From Hyphomicrobium denitrificans 1NES1 (GTDB taxonomy: Bacteria > Pseudomonadota > Alphaproteobacteria > Rhizobiales > Hyphomicrobiaceae): a stretch of DNA of 64,000 nt. Of the stretch, positions 62,221 to 64,000 are shown piece by piece. Where the stretch lies: positions 1,178,001-1,242,000 of the forward strand of contig NC_021172.1 of the NCBI RefSeq assembly GCF_000230975.2. The letters are read 5' to 3'. The notes below the pieces were generated by a model, which made no database searches, had not been told where the DNA came from, and worked only from the letters and a program-made list of their open reading frames with translations. Both the position numbers and the translations under genes were made by a program. Positions within the stretch are counted from its first letter, which is position 1, and the number at the start of each line of letters is the position of its first letter.

Positions 62221-63291
62221 ATGCTCGAGACTCTGCAAACATTCATGACCGACTACGGCTGGAACCTGCTGATCATTATCAGCTGGTCGCTCCTGATGCT
62301 TGTCGGGCTCTTGGTCATTATTGCGTTTCTTCTGCTGTTCGACCGCAAGGTATGGGCCGCCGTGCAGATGCGCCGGGGACCGAACGTCGTCGGACCGTTC
62401 GGCTTGTTTCAGTCGTTTGCCGACCTTCTGAAGTTCGTGTTCAAGGAGCCGTTGATTCCTGCGGGCGCCGATAAGGCCGTTTTCCTTCTTGCTCCGCTCG
62501 CGACGGCAATGTTTGCGCTGTCGGCCTGGGCCGTCATTCCGATCGATCAAAATATATGGGGCAAGTGGGTTATCTCCGACATGAACGTCGGAATTCTCTA
62601 CCTGCTCGCAATCTCCTCGCTCGGCGTTTACGGCATCATCATGGGCGGCTGGGCGTCGAACTCGAAATACCCCTTCATGGGCAGTCTCCGGTCCGCGGCG
62701 CAGATGGTGTCGTATGAAGTCTCGATCGGCTTCGTCATCATTTGCGTGCTGCTGTGCGTCGGCTCGCTCAATATGACCGACATCGTCAATGCGCAGAGGG
62801 CGGGACTCGGGACGCGGGCGGGCATGACGAACTCGCTGCTCGACTGGTACTGGCTGCCGCTTTTCCCGATGTTCGTCGTGTTCTTCATCTCGGCTCTTGC
62901 CGAAACCAACCGGACGCCGTTCGATCTCGTCGAAGCGGAATCGGAACTCGTCGCCGGATTCATGGTGGAATACTCGTCGACGCCTTATCTGCTCTACATG
63001 CTCGGTGAGTATGTGGCGATCGTCACGATGTGCGCGCTGACGACGATTCTGTTCCTCGGCGGCTGGCTGCCGCCGGTCGACGTCTGGCCGCTGAACGCGG
63101 TTCCGGGCGTTTTCTGGTTCCTGATCAAGGTTGTTTTCGTCTTCTTCATGTTTGCGATGATGAAGGCGCTCCTGCCGCGCTACCGCTACGATCAGCTGAT
63201 GCGGCTCGGCTGGAAGGTGTTTCTGCCGCTGTCGCTGTTTATGGTCGTCGTGACGGCCGCAGTGCTCAGATTCGGAGGTTTTCTGTCATGA
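62221..63291 (+). CDS. nuoH: NADH-quinone oxidoreductase subunit H
   Basis: 356 residues, eight membrane helices. Signatures: [28 protein letters not shown] and [32 protein letters not shown], which help form the quinone-entry site. Its stop overlaps nuoI by four bases. Confidence 0.98.
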   Translation: MLETLQTFMTDYGWNLLIIISWSLLMLVGLLVIIAFLLLFDRKVWAAVQMRRGPNVVGPFGLFQSFADLLKFVFKEPLIPAGADKAVFLLAPLATAMFALSAWAVIPIDQNIWGKWVISDMNVGILYLLAISSLGVYGIIMGGWASNSKYPFMGSLRSAAQMVSYEVSIGFVIICVLLCVGSLNMTDIVNAQRAGLGTRAGMTNSLLDWYWLPLFPMFVVFFISALAETNRTPFDLVEAESELVAGFMVEYSSTPYLLYMLGEYVAIVTMCALTTILFLGGWLPPVDVWPLNAVPGVFWFLIKVVFVFFMFAMMKALLPRYRYDQLMRLGWKVFLPLSLFMVVVTAAVLRFGGFLS

Positions 63292-63776
63292 GCGTCGCAC
63301 GCGCTACAAAGTCGCTGTTGCTGACGGAAATCGTCGCTGCGTTCGTGTTGACGGTCCGGTACTTCTTCGCGCCGAAAAAGACGCTGAACTATCCTTACGA
63401 AAAAGGCCCGCTATCGCCGCGCTTCCGTGGAGAGCACGCGCTCCGGCGCTATCCGAACGGCGAAGAGCGTTGCATCGCCTGCAAGCTCTGCGAGGCTATC
63501 TGTCCGGCGCAGGCCATCACGATCGAAGCAGGCCCGCGCCGTAACGATGGAACACGCCGAACGACGCGCTACGACATCGACATGACGAAATGCATCTATT
63601 GCGGACTCTGCCAGGAAGCGTGCCCCGTGGACGCCATCGTCGAAGGGCCCAATTTCGAATTCGCGACGGAAACGCGTGAAGAGCTTTTCTACGACAAGGA
63701 ACGGTTGCTCTCGAACGGCGACCGCTGGGAACGCGAGATCGCGAAGAATATAGCGCTCGACGCAAAATATAGATAA
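63288..63776 (+). CDS. nuoI: NADH-quinone oxidoreductase subunit I
   Basis: 162 residues. Two ferredoxin-type [4Fe-4S] motifs: [16 protein letters not shown] and [37 protein letters not shown]. They carry clusters N6a and N6b. N-terminal amphipathic helix ([16 protein letters not shown]) docks to the membrane arm. ATG overlaps nuoH's stop. Confidence 0.98.
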   Translation: MSVARATKSLLLTEIVAAFVLTVRYFFAPKKTLNYPYEKGPLSPRFRGEHALRRYPNGEERCIACKLCEAICPAQAITIEAGPRRNDGTRRTTRYDIDMTKCIYCGLCQEACPVDAIVEGPNFEFATETREELFYDKERLLSNGDRWEREIAKNIALDAKYR

Positions 63777-63815
63777 TTCGCTCGCTCCGAAGGGATAACA
63801 GGAAGAACGACAACG

Positions 63816-64000
63816 ATGGCGGAGGCAGGTTTCTTCTATCTCTTTGCGGTGTTGGCAGTCGCGTCCGGCGCGATGGTCATCCTCGCCAGGAATCCCGTGC
63901 ACGCGGTGCTGTTTCTCGTGCTGGCGTTCTTCAATGCCGCCGGACTTTTCGTGCTGCTCGGTGCTGAATTCCTCGCGATGCTGCTGGTCATCGTGTACGT
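63816..64000 (+). CDS. nuoJ: NADH-quinone oxidoreductase subunit J, N-terminal part (cut by window end)
   Basis: 61 residues visible before the window ends. [62 protein letters not shown] contains the conserved NPVHAVL and [15 protein letters not shown] helices of NuoJ. GGAAGAACGACAAC precedes ATG 63816. Confidence 0.95.
   Translation, partial: MAEAGFFYLFAVLAVASGAMVILARNPVHAVLFLVLAFFNAAGLFVLLGAEFLAMLLVIVY

Overview
The window is about 64 kb of one GC-rich chromosome from an alphaproteobacterium, most likely of the order Hyphomicrobiales and plausibly Hyphomicrobium or a close relative. This rests on four things. The housekeeping order tRNA-Leu, tig, clpP, clpX, lon, hup matches that order. 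nuoE carries a long C-terminal extension. A Rhizobiales-type intergenic repeat sits between rlmD-like and aroC. The protein families (TIGR02301, DUF4399, DUF1993, TlyA, PAS-GGDEF-EAL) fit. There is no phage, transposase, CRISPR array or integrase; the window looks like stable chromosome with a few accessory islands.

Layout. 1-8.8 kb: 3' end of pyrC, an L,D-transpeptidase, small secreted or membrane proteins of unknown role, a LysE-type exporter, a SRAP (YedK/HMCES) protein, a coiled-coil protein with a Clp-N-like head, an OafA-type acyltransferase and tsaC. 8.9-15.8 kb: a fatty-acid or organic-acid degradation set (acyl-CoA dehydrogenase, enoyl-CoA hydratase, SDR, HDAC-like deacetylase), then xseB and dxs. 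15.8-21.5 kb: TlyA and RlmD-type RNA methyltransferases, aroC, a candidate small RNA with a strong terminator, a histidine phosphatase and fabI.

21.6-28.0 kb is an accessory block, entirely on the minus strand. It encodes a DevBCA/MacAB-like ABC exporter (fusion protein, permease, ATPase) interleaved with an alpha/beta hydrolase, a cold-shock-like protein and secreted proteins. A palindrome, TGTTCC-N4-GGAACA, lies 62-97 nt before four start codons in this block and recurs 109 nt before a FecR-domain gene at 41.7 kb. I read this as an uncharacterised regulon and consider it the most interesting signal in the window.

28.2-39.1 kb: a periplasmic glutathione peroxidase, a mercaptopyruvate sulfurtransferase, three tRNAs (Leu-UAG, Val-UAC, Asp-GUC) and the proteostasis cluster tig-clpP-clpX-lon-hup, with an RpoH-like promoter before lon. 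A small secreted-protein gene near 37.7-38.1 kb is broken by a one-base frameshift. 39.3-50.4 kb: a PAS-GGDEF-EAL protein, a convergent FecR/CHASE2-cyclase pair, an HME-type RND pump with an atypical lipoprotein partner, and a WaaE-like glycosyltransferase. 50.4-52.6 kb is gene-poor and holds two small low-complexity exported proteins (Tyr/Gly/His-rich and His/Lys-rich).

52.6 kb to the end: the complex I operon nuoA-B-C-D-E-F-G-H-I-J, cut off inside nuoJ. Four non-nuo genes sit among nuoB, C, D and E, one of them a close relative of fluoroacetyl-CoA thioesterase FlK.
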